A DNA stretch of 64,000 bases. Origin: Branchiostoma floridae (Eukaryota > Chordata > Leptocardii > Amphioxiformes > Branchiostomatidae). Under the pieces are notes generated by a model. The model did no database searches and was not told the DNA's origin. It saw nothing but the letters and a program-made list of their open reading frames with translations. Shown one piece after another: positions 1 to 14,100 of the stretch. The stretch lies in NCBI RefSeq assembly GCF_000003815.2, contig NC_049981.1:12977304-13041303 (forward strand), written 5' to 3'. Both the position numbers and the translations under genes were made by a program. Positions within the stretch are counted from its first letter, which is position 1. Every line of letters begins with the position of its first letter.

Positions 1-1499
1 TTGGACAGTGTAGTCTTGATGAATGTGAGATAAAAGTCCGCAAAGTTGACCTGTCCTGTAACTACCTAGACAATGATGACATCTTGCGGCTCGCCAAGGT
101 ACTGCCGTTCCTGTCGAAGCTGGAGCATCTAAATCTATCCCGTAACTGTGTGACGGCAGACGGCGTGTCGGCCCTGACGCGTTCTCTTGCGTATCTGCGC
201 AACGTCTCAAAGATTGACCTTAGCAGTAACCGTCTCGGCCCGGACGGAGGGAAGGAGCTGGGTGTTATACTCAAGGTCTGCCCTGTCGTCCGCCATCTTG
301 ATGTCTCAGACAACCAGCTCGGCGATGAAGGGATGTCCGCCATGGCAGAGAACATGCCGCACGTCAAGTCTCTGAGAAGATTCCTGGTCGCCAACAACGG
401 CATGACGTTCTCCGGGATATCGTATTTATCCCAGGGGCTTCTTAAGGCAACGGCAAGGCTGGAGCTCTTGGACGTCAGCGGAAATGACGTCACGTACGAA
501 GGTGCGCTAGCTCTGGCCGCCACCCTTCCCCACATGAACCACATCCATGACGTGAACGTGTCTGACTGTAATCTCGGGGCAGACGGAGCAAGCGCATTGG
601 CCAAAACCTTCCCGGAACTGAAGAGTCTGAAGAAAGTGAACATGAGTCGGAACGCGCTCCGTGACCGCGGTGTTGTGGCGGTCCTTCAGCACGTCAGCGA
701 GCTCTCTCCGCCAATCCAAGTCAACCTGGAGGCTAATGACATTAAGAGCGACATGATTGACCAGATTGTGAATGAAATCAGCAACCTACCCCTCCTGGGG
801 TCCCTTGATCTGAGCCACCTAACCCTCCGACGGTACGAGGCCTTCGCTCTTGCCTACACGCTGCAGCGGATGTCTTCCCTAGAGACCCTGGACCTCAATG
901 ACAGCTTCATCGAGGAAGCAAACTTCGCGCCCATCGGGGCTAATCTCAAGCACCTCTCGCTGCTCCGAAGCCTGCAGGTCTATAACAACAGGATAGGGTG
1001 CGCAGGCGCCATGGGTCTGGCCAGCTCGTTACCGTTCCTGACACACCTCATGCACCTCAACATCCAGTTCAACTCCATCCCGGAATCTGCCATGCTTGCC
1101 GTGACCGAGAACGTCAAGTACCTACCTTCTCTCGTGTTCCTCGATCTGGGGTGGAACGCGGTCGGCAACAACGGAGCCAAAGCCCTCGCGGCGTCCTTCT
1201 CAAGTCTCCCTCACCTGCGCACTCTCCTCCTCCACTCAGCTCAGATCGGAGACGACGGTGCAGCGGAAGTCATCCAGGCATTGCCAATGCTCACGAAGCT
1301 GGAGGTCCTGGACCTTGCCGTTAACAAGATCAGTGACAGCTCCATCGCGCCCCTGGTGCAGAGCCTGAACGGTCTCCTGCAGCTGCAGAGCGTGGATCTA
1401 TCCTTTAACGAGTTCAGTAACGCCGGGATCTGGGAGATGAGCGGGGCGGTACGGGAGGACGTCTGTCTGACGGTCCTGCTGAAGACACCCGGGCAGTAG
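1..1499 (+). CDS. Leucine-rich-repeat protein, C-terminal part (NLR-type LRR exon), 5' truncated by window
   Basis: An open frame runs from base 3 to the TAG at 1497-1499 with no stop, about 498 codons, so the true start lies left of the window. The whole stretch is leucine-rich repeats of about 28 residues, roughly 15-16 copies, with the pattern LxxLDLSxNxLGxxGAxALAxxLP (for example HLNLSRNCVT near base 130, LDVSDNQLGDEG near 297 and VDLSFNEFSNAG near 1395). This is the ribonuclease-inhibitor-like LRR class used as the sensor end of NACHT/NLR proteins, a family greatly expanded in amphioxus. No NACHT, death-fold or transmembrane segment lies inside the window, so NLR membership is inferred only from the repeat type. 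The protein ends about 20 residues after the last repeat without a membrane anchor. One long exon encodes all visible repeats. It could equally be a cytosolic LRR-only protein. Confidence 0.85.
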   Translation, partial: GQCSLDECEIKVRKVDLSCNYLDNDDILRLAKVLPFLSKLEHLNLSRNCVTADGVSALTRSLAYLRNVSKIDLSSNRLGPDGGKELGVILKVCPVVRHLDVSDNQLGDEGMSAMAENMPHVKSLRRFLVANNGMTFSGISYLSQGLLKATARLELLDVSGNDVTYEGALALAATLPHMNHIHDVNVSDCNLGADGASALAKTFPELKSLKKVNMSRNALRDRGVVAVLQHVSELSPPIQVNLEANDIKSDMIDQIVNEISNLPLLGSLDLSHLTLRRYEAFALAYTLQRMSSLETLDLNDSFIEEANFAPIGANLKHLSLLRSLQVYNNRIGCAGAMGLASSLPFLTHLMHLNIQFNSIPESAMLAVTENVKYLPSLVFLDLGWNAVGNNGAKALAASFSSLPHLRTLLLHSAQIGDDGAAEVIQALPMLTKLEVLDLAVNKISDSSIAPLVQSLNGLLQLQSVDLSFNEFSNAGIWEMSGAVREDVCLTVLLKTPGQ

Positions 1500-4400
1500 G
1501 AACGTTTAGAACGAACACAGCCCTCACGGACACAACCCACAGTTACAGAGGTACTGTAACGCATTGGAAAATAGATTAGCCAGTAACCCTAGTCCTTCAT
1601 GGAATCGCATATTTATCAATTTTACATGAAAGACTCGAGAGGCACAGTGACACCTATGACGCTAAAAACTCCAGATGTTTCAAAGTTCCATGATTTTTAT
1701 GGGGGGAGGGGCATTAAGAAAACCCCACAAAGGTCACAAGATACTCTCTAAGCCCATCAGACGTTCATTGCAGAAACCGATACCTTTTACCGACTTACCT
1801 GATTTCCCACAGCCGATGGATAGCTTAAAAAGAGGGTAACGACATCTACATTCAACCTCTGCTTTGAGAGTATCACAAGAGAACATAATCTAAACTGTAC
1901 ATGTCTGTTGTAGTGCACAAAAGGCGCGAGCAGCAACGCCATAAACCAATGTTATGTGAATGCTTCGAACCATCGCCTCAGAAATGTTAGTAGTGAACAA
2001 GGTCTCAAAGTTCACATAATTTTAAGATACGTGTAAATACATATCTAAGAAAGCATCTGTAAATCGTTTACCAAAGCCATTGAAGTATGAACAATATTTA
2101 GAACACTATAGATGTATAAAAAGATGTTTTAAAATGCTTTATGTGTCACGTGAAAGAAAAGATTAAGAAGTGCAACAAAGATGGATAAACCAACAAGTGC
2201 AAAGAAAAAGGTGCATAGCCATGTGATGTTAATAATGTTACTAACGAAATGACATATCAAAACCTAAATATGTTAGTTTCCGTTGAGTCGTTGACTTTTT
2301 TTGAATTTTCAAAATCTTTAAATCCATGTATCAAGAACCGTACTTCTGTCTGTACGAAATCTTGTCCTTGTAACGGAACAAAGTAATATTATAACTTAGG
2401 GCGTTTTATGTGCATGCTTTAAAAGAGAGATTCAAATCAGAATCAAGTGACCACAGGTAATTCCCTCTGAATTCCTCTGATAATGACGTCATGAGAACCG
2501 CACACGTCATTTTCTGTATGTCGTAATCACTTGAGGAACACTTATTGTATGACTTTGGTGTTGAAAAGAGCACATTGCCGATACTGCATGATTTTAAAAA
2601 TTAAAAAAATTGCACAATTAATACACTTCTTGCAATTAAGATGATATCAAGAAGAATACTGAGCTGATTGTCAAATATCAAAAATATAGAAAATATGGAT
2701 GTCCTATCGTTTGTGTAAAGTGAGATAACATTATTTATTAAGAGTATTTATCCAGCTAAGAAATATATGAATATTGTAAAATGTTTTTGTGGAAATGTGT
2801 CGCCCGTATACGTGCTTCTCCAAATGTCGGATAGTTGCACTTAACTCAGACATTAATGCATAGATATGATACATATATATGCTAGTATGTTAGTTATAGA
2901 TACTTTATTGCTTAGAATTGATTGTATAGATAAGAAAATCTACTCCAGTCATGAATATCGATAAGGGGGGATATAAACTCAGTCACATTTCGGACCGAAT
3001 TCTTCACACTGCAGCAGCGACGCCTAGCTGCAGTGCGAAGTAGCACAAGTAAATATTGCCCTTAGGAAGATGACAAACGTTCACCGAAACTTCGCATAAG
3101 TACATATATGAGAACTGGGTTTTATACAAATAGCTTTATCTGCTAGTATTTAGAACGTCAGTCATTCATTTCCGTACTGTGACAAAGAGTAGACTTACGT
3201 CATATTGTATTGACCAATTATCTCTTTGTGCATTCATAGACAAAGCACTGGTTCATTCAGTATGTGTAATGACGTTTGATTGGTCCGATTGTAGAACAGT
3301 AATTCTAAGGGGCAAACTAACATGTTTTTCATTCTTGTAACTGAATCTATTTTGTTTGACAGATGTTTATGACTTGTAACACTGGATATACTGACACATA
3401 TGTTGCGAGCGTGGTGAAATCATCATATTATACATGTTCACGACTACGAGAATGGAGTTTTACTACATCTTTAGCATTTACTGCTAATGAAAATAGTATG
3501 TTTAGTCCAGCAAGCATCCCTTTCGACAACATGGTGATCACTGAGCAACCACTGGGCGATCAAAGTCGGTTTTGTGTGACCCATGATTCTATAATTAGAA
3601 GTTGACGTAAGATGTAAAAGTATACAAAACGCTCTTTCTTTATGCAAATTGTTGTGCGATCTGTCATATCTTTTGTCGATCAGCATTCGCTCAGCGTTCT
3701 CTCAGCGATCACAACGTCTTATAAGACTAAGCTTAATAAAGGTGTTCGATAATACAGTTTGATTTCGTGGTTCACCAACGCTGCAAAAGAAATCATACAG
3801 ACCCCTCCCAGCGATGAACCATTAAAGGGGAATCTGAACTGGTAAATATCTTCAGGAATCATACCGTACAGGTGTCCAACAGTGTATTCTCTGTGGTGTT
3901 TTAGGATTAGCACTATAGAATTTTCCGAGTTCTTTTGCCAATAAACATCATCGGGATTACATCATGTAACGAGCCTCTTGTCTTGACCTTCCTCTCGAAC
4001 ATTCAGTGACACATGTTTCACAGTTGATAACAGTATTAACACGATCTCGCGTCCCGTGAAATATTAAGTTTCTCGTGTCTCTAGTTTATTTGCAGTTCAT
4101 TGAAGATGCAAATTAGATTTTTATTAGCGTTACATGTTTCCGTTGATTACCTCCTATCACTCTACGATGATAACTTAAAAATATGTAACTACGAAAATAA
4201 CATCTCCCCTCAAATTAGTAGTCTCTCCCACTGAACCCATGACCTGGACTGTCTGAGTAACGACTAGTACAACGACCTCTAAACTCCTCTTCCTGTCACT
4301 CCTGAAAGTCAGATCCTTCTGGTGACACTATCTTCCCATTCACTCCCTGTCACTCTACTGACAGTCTACTGGAACACGAACACCCAACAACACCGTCACC

Positions 4401-7400
4401 TGTTTAATACTGGTTTCCCATGAGGATTCGCCATCACGTATCAGTCTTTTCCATCTCCCATATCTCTCTAGATCTTCAAGACTCTATTCTAAACGGACAT
4501 TTACTGTAAAGGGATTGTTTATATTGTATGAAAAGAAACGGGCGGAGTCGCATTTAGACAATTGCTGAACAAAAGAAAGTAATCACCCTCACTTCGATAA
4601 TCTGATCTGCGAGTTATCCCAGGAGAACTTGATATTACTTAATAGATCGCAAGGGGACGCCCATTATGATAACATACAAGCCAGTACGTCAGACCCAGCA
4701 CCATTCCACATGACTAGCTTGAATAATTACATGACATTGTGTACTCTTAGATTACGAGAGTTAAGCCTATAATGGGCTATTAGGTGACCTGTTCGGCCAC
4801 TTTCTCATTTACAGCGATAGAAAACAACCATCATTCCTGCACTACAGAGGACAGGTAGGACCGACTTCCTTCTTCATTTCGCGCTCTGTGTAGATCAATG
4901 CAGTAAAAGACAGTCCATAGGAACAAGAGAGACACTTACAGTAAAAATGAAATACAGCAGGGTTGGCACTAAACACTGAAACTGGAGGTCAAAAAAAGGT
5001 GTCCACAGAGACATGTACATGTCTTCTTCTATTCTTGTGTCTGTTTCGCGTGCTTACAAATTTCTGGGGCAAATATTTATCTAAGATTGTTTATATACAG
5101 TAAGAGCCATGTTCTGGTAGGATGCAGAAATGTTTCTGCCCTTGCCTAAAATCAACAAAATGTAAGGTATAACCAGGAATTCAACGATGCATGTGTTTTC
5201 GTTTGAAAATGATAGCCTCGGGTATGTTACAACTGTGACAGTTCTGTGTTTGGTCTTGTTTCTATTCTTTTTGCGAAGTCCACGTTATGTGTTTTTCTTA
5301 GTTTCTAAACTTTGTGGGCCACGAACTACCACTCCGCCACCCCCTAATACAGGTGCAAGGCTGCACATTTTTATCATTGACAATCTTACCTGCTCTTACC
5401 TGTACACATACAGACTGTGAAGGGATGTGACTGTTAGTTATTACACAGTTATTTCCAAGTGCTCGCGGTGTGGTCCGATTTAAGAACGGTACACAAGAAT
5501 CCTGGATAAGCATCCACCCTTAAAACAAGTGTAGATCAAATATCATAACAGTATAGCGCCTTAAAGAAGGGTGGATAAATTTGCCTTAGGACGGATGAAA
5601 CAATGTGAAATAGGTCAATCCACGTATTGAAGCATCCGGCGATGAAACAAAGGTGAGTCGGGTTATTTGTGGTCTAAGACACGCGGTAAGACTTGGGAGT
5701 CTCTAGACCTTCCCACCAGTTTGGGTTATCTTCTAAAATATCGCAGTTTAGATCGGGGGGAGGGGGGGGGCGAGTGTTTTCCTAAACGTCAGTTGACTCG
5801 AGATCGTCTAAGATTGATGGGCTAGGAGGAAGAACCGGTTTTCAGCGCTCATCTTTATTGCAGTTATTTGTGAAAGTAGCTGAACCAATCATATGGTGAA
5901 CATTTGAAAATGTTATATATACACATCGAGATGTTACTATTACAGCGTCCAAGTTTCGATATGACCTCGAGCTCATACTATGTATAGAGAGATGGATAGA
6001 TATCTTTAGATATCTCTAGATAAAGATAGATGTAGATAGATGCACGTACCGTACTACATACTTTCCATAGAGTGATGGATATAGATACATAGTTAGAAAT
6101 GATATGAAGTTCATACATATCATACACAACGTATACATTATCCCAACTTTGAACAACATGAACAGCCATGGAGAATGATTTCCACATCTGTTCAAAGCGT
6201 ACACCTGATAATATATCAGGGCGGTGTTTTATAACCACGTACTAAGCTGTGTGTTTTGGAGACTGGTCCATGACTGTTATTAGGTGGTGATTTTTCTCAA
6301 TAAGTACCTCATATATCTTACAGTTATCCATAGGTCAATAATGAGTTCGTGCCGTTGTCCGAACAGCGGTGGAATGTTGAAGACTAATAACACAGTCGAC
6401 TTGGCACCAAGCCACAAAAGTTGCAAAATAATCATATAGCTCATACAAATCAATATCCAACACCAGCCATGCCTGACCATAGACGGGGGGCGTTACAAAC
6501 TATCTGACACATTAGGCGTCACGTGTCTGTAATTTGCATCACATGACGTTGTGAGTAACCCTCTTTTAAAATTCGCTGGTTGTATTCAAAGAAATTCGCG
6601 AGAGAGTTGGCAAACGATTGGGACTTAGTCGGGAGAGAGTCGGTAGTCTTCGACTAGAAGTCAGTGTCATTGGCCAGTGAGAAAACATTCAAACGGTTCA
6701 GTTGTAAGTCGTGAGCCAACCATATACTGTCATATGATGATTGTGAAATGGTACCGGTTGTGAGACTGTCGTTCCGAACCACTGAGATGCAGTCTAATAC
6801 TGGGCCGACTGCTCTCAGCCCACTGCCGACCTTGCTTGGGAGTGGTCAGACGCAAGGGCCCGTGAGAATGTCCTGAATGTTTTTGTCCAGACAGAAAAAT
6901 ATCTGGCATTCCGCCAAAACCGAGGAAACCCCCTTAACACCGTGTACAACAACATCACGGGATGTTTATATTCGATCACTTCACTCTGTTCCTTTCCTTT
7001 GTTGTACTGAGAAACTTGGCGGCGGTCCAAACAACTCTGACAGTCATCTTTTCTAATCTAATTTGTTGATTTGTTATCGGCACGAATGTAGTACGCTACA
7101 TTATAGAAGTTGTTACTTTGCTGAGTGATAGCGGGTCACTGTACGAGTATCTTAGCTCGGGCCGTGTACCGGTACAGGACCGTGAAAATACTTTAGGTAT
7201 ATAGTTCCACAATACCGGAACATCAATGTACCGGTACAGTACCTGAAAAGAATAACATAAGTATTATGTGACTTTAACGTGTAATTCCTATCACAAAGAT
7301 GAGGATTTAGCACTGAATTAATACGAAACGTTGTATTCTGAGCACGTTTAAGGCTTATCACTTGTATAAACTATTCTATGTGTGTGTGTTTTCACAAATA

Positions 7401-10260
7401 ATACCGTAACCTTAACGTATAGCGAAAAATATTTATGCATAACTTTTACATCTTGAAACATGTTATAAATGGTTATGCGCTGTGTAACAACTAGTAGTAG
7501 TATAGCGTAACATATTTACACGTTAAGAAGAGTTTCTGAATCTGCAGTCTTATACGTAGCAGAATTGCAAAATACCGACCACATCGCTCCAGCACACGAA
7601 AACCTGAGGATGTTTGTCTTCAACAAACATTTCTCACAACTCTGTTTACCCAAAACGTCAGGAAGTGCAATTAAGCCATCCACCCTGTTGACAGTGTAGA
7701 ATATTGTTTGTAACACTGTTTGTGGATCGTGGCTGTAGGCTGGTACGGTGTTTGTCTATTTGAGACAAGAAGTCAAGAACCCTGGTCTGAAGTGAGGTGG
7801 ACACAAGAGAAACAGGTGGAACCAACTGGCATCCTTCCAGGTTTGGGTCATAATCATGTTTTCGTACTTCGTTATGCTTTGTTATTGAGGTGCGCTAGTT
7901 TGTCGAGCTATGTTATATTCCCTTCATAATTAGTGTTTTCGTTGTCGCAGTTTGCACAGGTTGGCAGCTGTCAGTATATGACCTATGTGTTACACAAGTT
8001 AAGACTTGGAGGCAAAATAGAAGCAGTGGACCGACGTTCCGCAATAAGGTTATGAAAAAAAAAGCTCTTCATTGTCATCCAAAACTCTACAAACGCCAAA
8101 TATGTTTTCGTTTGTTCTACAATACTGCACGGTGTTGCAAAGACAAACATAGTATACGTTAACAGGTTCTAAAACCCTGTCTACCTATCTATCTAACTTT
8201 CCATCCTTCTATCTTTATAATAGAATATATCTATCTATATGTATATATCTATATATGTATTGATCCACGAAATAAAACAGATACCAGCAACAGATGTATT
8301 CCATTGCCCATTGCCTTTTCCAATCCACTTAATTTGTAAATAAGAAAATGCATCTATTGATATGATAATCGGATTTCGTTGAAAAGCGACAAACATGCAT
8401 GAGATATTCTTCCGCTGTTTTTAATAATATGTTTATGTACATTATAGACCTTTTACTCTTTGTGTCCTTGCCTACGAGTATATATTGCAAATCATGAAAG
8501 ATTAATATCTAAAGTGTGTATGGCCAGTCTGATAAATCGTGCCAAAACACGTCCTTGTACACACTTGAACTGGCGGTGACTTCTTGGAGCCCGCTTGTAT
8601 GGGTGTCGCCTGTCAGCAGCCCTGCGTCAACACCGGGCGCGTTTCTAAAGACTGTTTACCTAGCACGGGACAAGGTCAACACTCCAGGCTACGTGCTCTC
8701 CCTCGGGAACACAGCATAGCATGGTTAATTATCAACCACTAATCCACGTTTGTTGACGATATGTAGTGTAATATTGATTACTACGTCCAATTTGATACGG
8801 TAACGTGGTTTATTTTGACTGCTTTAATCGAATGTGTTTTTTACCGATTATTCAAATGTATGTATACACTGTGCGCGGAAAGAAAGGGCGGGAATTCGGT
8901 CTGGAGCTAGGAATGTAAACACGGATCTTCAGTATGTAGCACCGTGGCTAATTCGTGTTTTTACTGTGTATTTACTGAATATTACTGTATATTTACTGCA
9001 CTGTGTTCTCGGCAGTACGGGTCTATTATGTAGTGTTTTGTACCGAAGTTTGGTCTAACAGTAAGAGCGGGGCTCGGACTTGACAGAAAACGGTTTTAGT
9101 GAAATATCGTGGCCGTAGGAAGTGACCCGTGATCACGTGGGTAGTGCAGGGGTCAGCGTTACCCCGCGACAGAAGGGTCGGGGTGTCCGATAGCGGGGCC
9201 CGCTTTGTTGTGTCTGAATGCCACCTGTTACCCGAGAGTTTTGTTGACTACCTAACGCAGTCTCGGCAGTAGTTAGAGCGGGAACGTGACAGGGAACACA
9301 CGCTGGAATATACGTGCGTAACAAACTGACTTTACGCTGGTTTAGTGGACACCAATTTTCACTTAGGATATTGGACATGATTTCACAAGTACGGTACGTT
9401 CATATTTTACGTGTTAGAGTTCACGTTTACAATTCACACCTTGTGTTTTCAACGTTTCTCATATAATAACATAGCAGTTTATTTGGCAGAGGTTTCGGTA
9501 AGACCTAAGCTCATACTACAGGACTAGAATGAACTCTTGTACTATAAGTTAACGTTACTCCTTGCCACATGGTTTTAGGTGTGTTACACAATAATCTTAT
9601 TTTCCAATGGCCTACCAGCGTTGTGAAGTTTCTCACGGAATTATAGATGTTTTTTCCTTGCTAACGTAAAGACTGATATTGTAAGACTACGTGTATGTAT
9701 ATTAACTTGCACAATTCGGGTATAGTTTAGATTTATACACTTTAGATACTAGTGGATGCCGGAGTAGTAAATTGTGAACACCAAGCCGGATATCTAAACG
9801 CTTGACTGGGTTTTCCAGAATAGCCCTTCCCTGTGAAACATGTGTAGACAAACGTTTAGTGTCTAGCGTCAACACCTATGTTTGTCTTTGTAGGGGATTT
9901 CTAGATTGGTCACGTAAGCCACAAATTACGTTACATAAAGTCGGGCGTTCTCTGGCAAAACGGTTGCAGGATGTCATTATACAACAAAAACGGATCCAGG
10001 CAATTGCGCAAACACGTACTTATTTAAGGAGAAATTTGATACAAGTGTCTTCTATTTCTTCAATATCATTTGTTCTAAAAGTAGTCCAGCAAGTTCATTT
10101 AATCTAAAATTCTACAAATGTCTGAAATTCCAATGAAACTCTTTTTCTTTGTTTATTATGGAATTACGTGAGAAATGGATGAGGAAGTTTGTTTGACTAA
10201 AGGATGTGGCATCGTATCCTCGTGATCTGCTTTCTTTTGTCTTCCTATCTGACTAATACT
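1500..10260. other. Gene-poor stretch after the LRR gene
   Basis: AT-rich sequence with no ORF that has a recognisable domain, no plausible exon chain and no RNA gene that I can support. The first part (1500 to about 3740) may hold the 3' UTR of the LRR gene. The clearest canonical poly(A) signal, AATAAA at 3735-3740, is far downstream, so the real 3' end is uncertain. Short GATA/GATC-rich microsatellite-like runs occur near 5985-6060 and 8180-8250, and a G-rich run lies near 5755-5770. I see nothing else in it. Confidence 0.5.
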
Positions 10261-10263
10261 ACA

Positions 10264-10441
10264 GTCACATTTCCGATGTACCGGGGCCAGGCCGAGCAGT
10301 GTGTGGTAACCAAAAGTTAGACAAAACACGTAAAACGTAAGAAAAAAATGGTCGAGAGCATATTTGTGTATATTTCTTGCTATACACTTTAATTTCCATT
10401 CCCGCAAGCAGCCCGGCCGGGTCCCGGTTCGGAAATGTGAC
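10264..10441. mobile_element. MITE-like element with about 28-bp imperfect terminal inverted repeats
   Basis: The left end GTCACATTTCCGA at 10264 is mirrored by CGGAAATGTGAC ending at 10441. The inverted match continues imperfectly inward through GC-rich sequence on both sides (CCGGGGCCAGGCCGAGC against GCCCGGCCGGGTCCCGG). The 178-bp length, the AT-rich interior and the absence of coding sequence fit a miniature inverted-repeat transposable element. CTA occurs on both flanks and could be a 3-bp target duplication, but this is weak. Confidence 0.6.
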
Positions 10442-11113
10442 CCTAGCGGCTAGCATAACACGCCCAAGGCGAATCTTTTAGTGGTTTCCTTTGGTAGATT
10501 CTTAACATACTTCGGTTATGACGGGTCAGAGGCGTGTCAGGAAAGCCATATATAGTCTTTTGTAGAGTAGATACGTTCACCAGAAATGCTGACGTATCAT
10601 CTTATACAATTGTCGTGTAACCCGTGTAGCTCCACTATTTGGTTTACGCAAATGTGTAATTCTGGTTGATATGACGTCTTAGTTAATGACGTATTTTATA
10701 TAATATTGGTGTTTATTTATTTGTTCACCAAACGGATGGTCACATTAGCAAATACTGTAGTGACAAAGGGTATTACAAAGGAAGTGAGGGGGTGGCAGTT
10801 GGAGGAGGTTATGTTTTTAAGCGACTTCCTTACCAGAATTTTACTCAATGAATCAAAGGTGCAGATTCAGCTCTGTATATTCTGACATGAGATGATAAGA
10901 AAGTAGCTATAAGCTTGACATGAAAAATTCATGAAATTCGTTGTTTATTTCCTCAGATGAGTTAATGTGCTGAGACAACAACAGACGTGTGTCATGTGAG
11001 TCCTGAACAATTCAAATACTGGAACAATTCTGTACAAGCTTCGCTAGAGAGGCGTCGCCAAAAACGGACATTTGTGTCCATATTTCTTGACACATCCGTA
11101 GAAGTGCAGAGAG
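10442..11113. other. Intergenic region upstream of the ankyrin gene
   Basis: About 670 bp of AT-rich DNA that must contain the promoter and 5' UTR of the ankyrin gene or an intron preceding its first coding exon. I see no convincing TATA box, and no coding sequence. Confidence 0.4.
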
Positions 11114-14100
11114 ATGTGCGCGCTTCTATTGGGTATGGAACACAGACACTCTCATACCAACCACCACCATACAGTCAAGAAGAAGCATGACGAGAAACAC
11201 TTAGCGCACCTGGCGGACTCCGTACAGAGACCGGGGTCTCACGCCAACCACATGCGGCGTTCGGTGAACAAGTCCACCGCCCAGAACTCGAGTTCCATCC
11301 CTAGGACTGCCGCAAGGAATCAGCGGACTGTGGTGACCGCGCAGGAGAAACAAAACAGTAGATGGAGAGAGGCGATGAAGAACGGGAACTTTGAGGCTCT
11401 GAAAGGACTGGTGGAGGAGGACAGTTTCAATGTGGACTTACCGGACGAACATCATCATGGACAGACGCCGATCATGCGGGTAAGATAAAAATTCAGACAA
11501 ATAAAAATTCTATATCGTTTACAATGATGTGGGATTAGGCACCAAAAAATACAGATACAAGAGTGAAGGTCCAAACCTGAACCAACATAGTTTGTCCATT
11601 TACTGGTAAGCTACACCTGTAGCCAACTGTCTTTTTTGTAGTGGTAAATATTGTAATCTTTGTCGGATTTACTCATTTTTGATAGTCACAAAACAAGAGC
11701 GAGTATTCGCCTCATTTTTTATTCATTATCTTGAATTGCTAATTTGTAATTTTTTTAAATCTTCCAGACGGGATTTACTTATTTTTAGTCTAGAATATGG
11801 CATCCACTGGTGTTTCAGTTGGTTCATGTGACGACAAACTGTGAGTGATCAGGGAATAATGCTTAATTGATAAAGATAGATGAATAGCAACTATGACATA
11901 TTTCTCCCGACAGTTATGCCATTGTGACATCACCGGCAAACAGCGGAGAGAGCTGTGCCACAGCCTCCTCAGCCGGGGCGTGGACCTCAATACCCAGGAT
12001 TCCTTGGGAAGGACAGCCCTGGCGCATGCGTGCATCAAAGAGCGCGAGGAGGTGGTGTGGCTACTGGCCGATGAACCTGACCTTAACCCAGGTAAGACGA
12101 TGATAACCTAAATACAGAACGACTTAAATAAATTTTGTGACTGCACGGCACCAGTCTTTGCCAACGAAAGAATCGAACCACACCGTTTCTAAAGTCACAG
12201 ATAGCCTGTGGCGTACTCCGTCTCGCCATGTTGTGTCAGCGGCACGACTGACTTGTGGGTGGCATTGGGTATGAAAGTACAATGTCATCAAGCTTAAAAA
12301 CGCACAGGCAGAGCCAAATGGCAAGAGATATGAGCTCGTCTAAAAGGAACAATGCATGGTCTGTAATATTTTCTCTGCCTGTTCAACAAGCATATGTTTA
12401 TTTTACTGATATCACAGTTACATGTATGTCGTTCTTTATTGCGCAACTAGCTTTGGCATGATACACGACATATCTACAAGTGGACAATAAGTACCGCATG
12501 ATAATGGGTACCGCACGATAATGGGTACCGCTACGTTACCCTGCAGGTCCAAACACCTGTTGCACTTGGGCATTCGGGAAAAAAAAGGACGTTTTGTAGG
12601 TCATTAACACTGGTAAAGGTAAAAAAAGTGCAAGGACGTTTCGTAGGTCATTAACACTGGTAAGGGTAATGAACTATGTTTACGATAGATGTGCAGGAAG
12701 ATAGCGTGATTCTAGAACTTAGCAGGAGGTAAAGTCGGGGGCACTTCAAACAGTTCTATACCCCAACTGTACACTACTTTGGCACGCACCAGACGCTTTT
12801 TTGGAAGCATCAATCCATTACGTACATGACTTTGTACTACAGACGCACGACTAGACTATCATGTCCCGCGATCGTTGTTGGTGTCGAACAGTTTTGTAAA
12901 CAACAAGGTTTTGCAAGTCATGACGGCTTCATCGACGATTTGTTTTTCCAAAGTCAAAGGCCTCCAGACTCCTTTGACAGAAGTATTTCTATACTGGGTT
13001 CGAGTATTTACCTGTTCTTAAATTTTTCGCAGTGGAGGTGACAAATCTAACCTCCCTGTGTTAGATCTCTGATACTGAGCTAGATCTGACTGACTTCTAT
13101 TGTGGATCGGCTCAGTGCAGCACCTCAGTCCCACCCACCACCCTTGCCCCCCCCCCCCCCCCCCGCACACACACAAACCCAAAGCCAGTACACATGCAAA
13201 CCACTTTCCTCTCCCGCCCCACCCCCACTATTCTAATGTTTTTGGATTTTCTTCTTTATAGTTTTTTTTCTCTATCTCTAGACGACTTTTCATGTAAACA
13301 CCAATTCTGCGTCCGCGGTTCCGCTGACAAAAAGTACTGTTGCACTTTGAAGCAGACATTCAAGTGCATAATAAGTCTTTGGTTCTTTAGGTATACAAGA
13401 AGTCCATTTTCTTTGATATTTTTAAGTTTAAAATGGAACAACAGCTCTTACTGATATTCCTAGCTTTGTTCAGCTGTGTGTGTTTTATACTGTTATCAAA
13501 CGCCATTTTTTTTTCAGAAACACGTGAACGTTTCTATCGTGTTTTCTTTTTCTTTTCTTTTGTGAATTGGAAAAGCAACGACGGTTCCCACAAATGTTCC
13601 CCATTTTCGTTCTGCTTTGTTTGAACTATTGCCACAAATTATTCCATTGAAGCTTTGACAACCATGCTAAATGAATATACCGGGGCGTGAAAGCCCGTTT
13701 GTCGTGTGTCCCATTACGTTAGTCAGGTAAACAGTAACCCAAGACGTGTGTGTTGACATTCTCAGCACCCGGCTGAACAATCAGGTACTACATCCGGGAC
13801 CTTTTCAGGACACCCCAGGACAATGATGGCGCTTGGAAGGGCCCGGTCAGTTTCGTCGTGCGATAGGTTGAAGATAATATTTGCTAGTCGTAAATGTGTC
13901 GTACAAAATGCTGTCGTGTGATGGATCAAGGAAAGGGTTGTCGGAGATCCTTGTCGACGGTCGGCTGTTATAGCATTACGACAAAAGATTGTACCATCGA
14001 CGAATGTGACATTTACATTAGCAAAGTACAGAATACAAAAGTTACTGAAGCGGCTGCATAAGCTTACGTGTTGTACCCTGTCACATAGTGTGTTAACATA

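Noticed and set aside
6798-7005. Open frames on both strands (plus-strand AWEWSDARARENVLNVF stretch and a 71-codon minus-strand frame)
   Set aside because: No recognisable family, no convincing splice partners, and frames of this length are expected by chance.
9802-10107. 101-codon plus-strand ORF
   Set aside because: No domain, low-quality composition, starts in repeat-like DNA and has no splice context.
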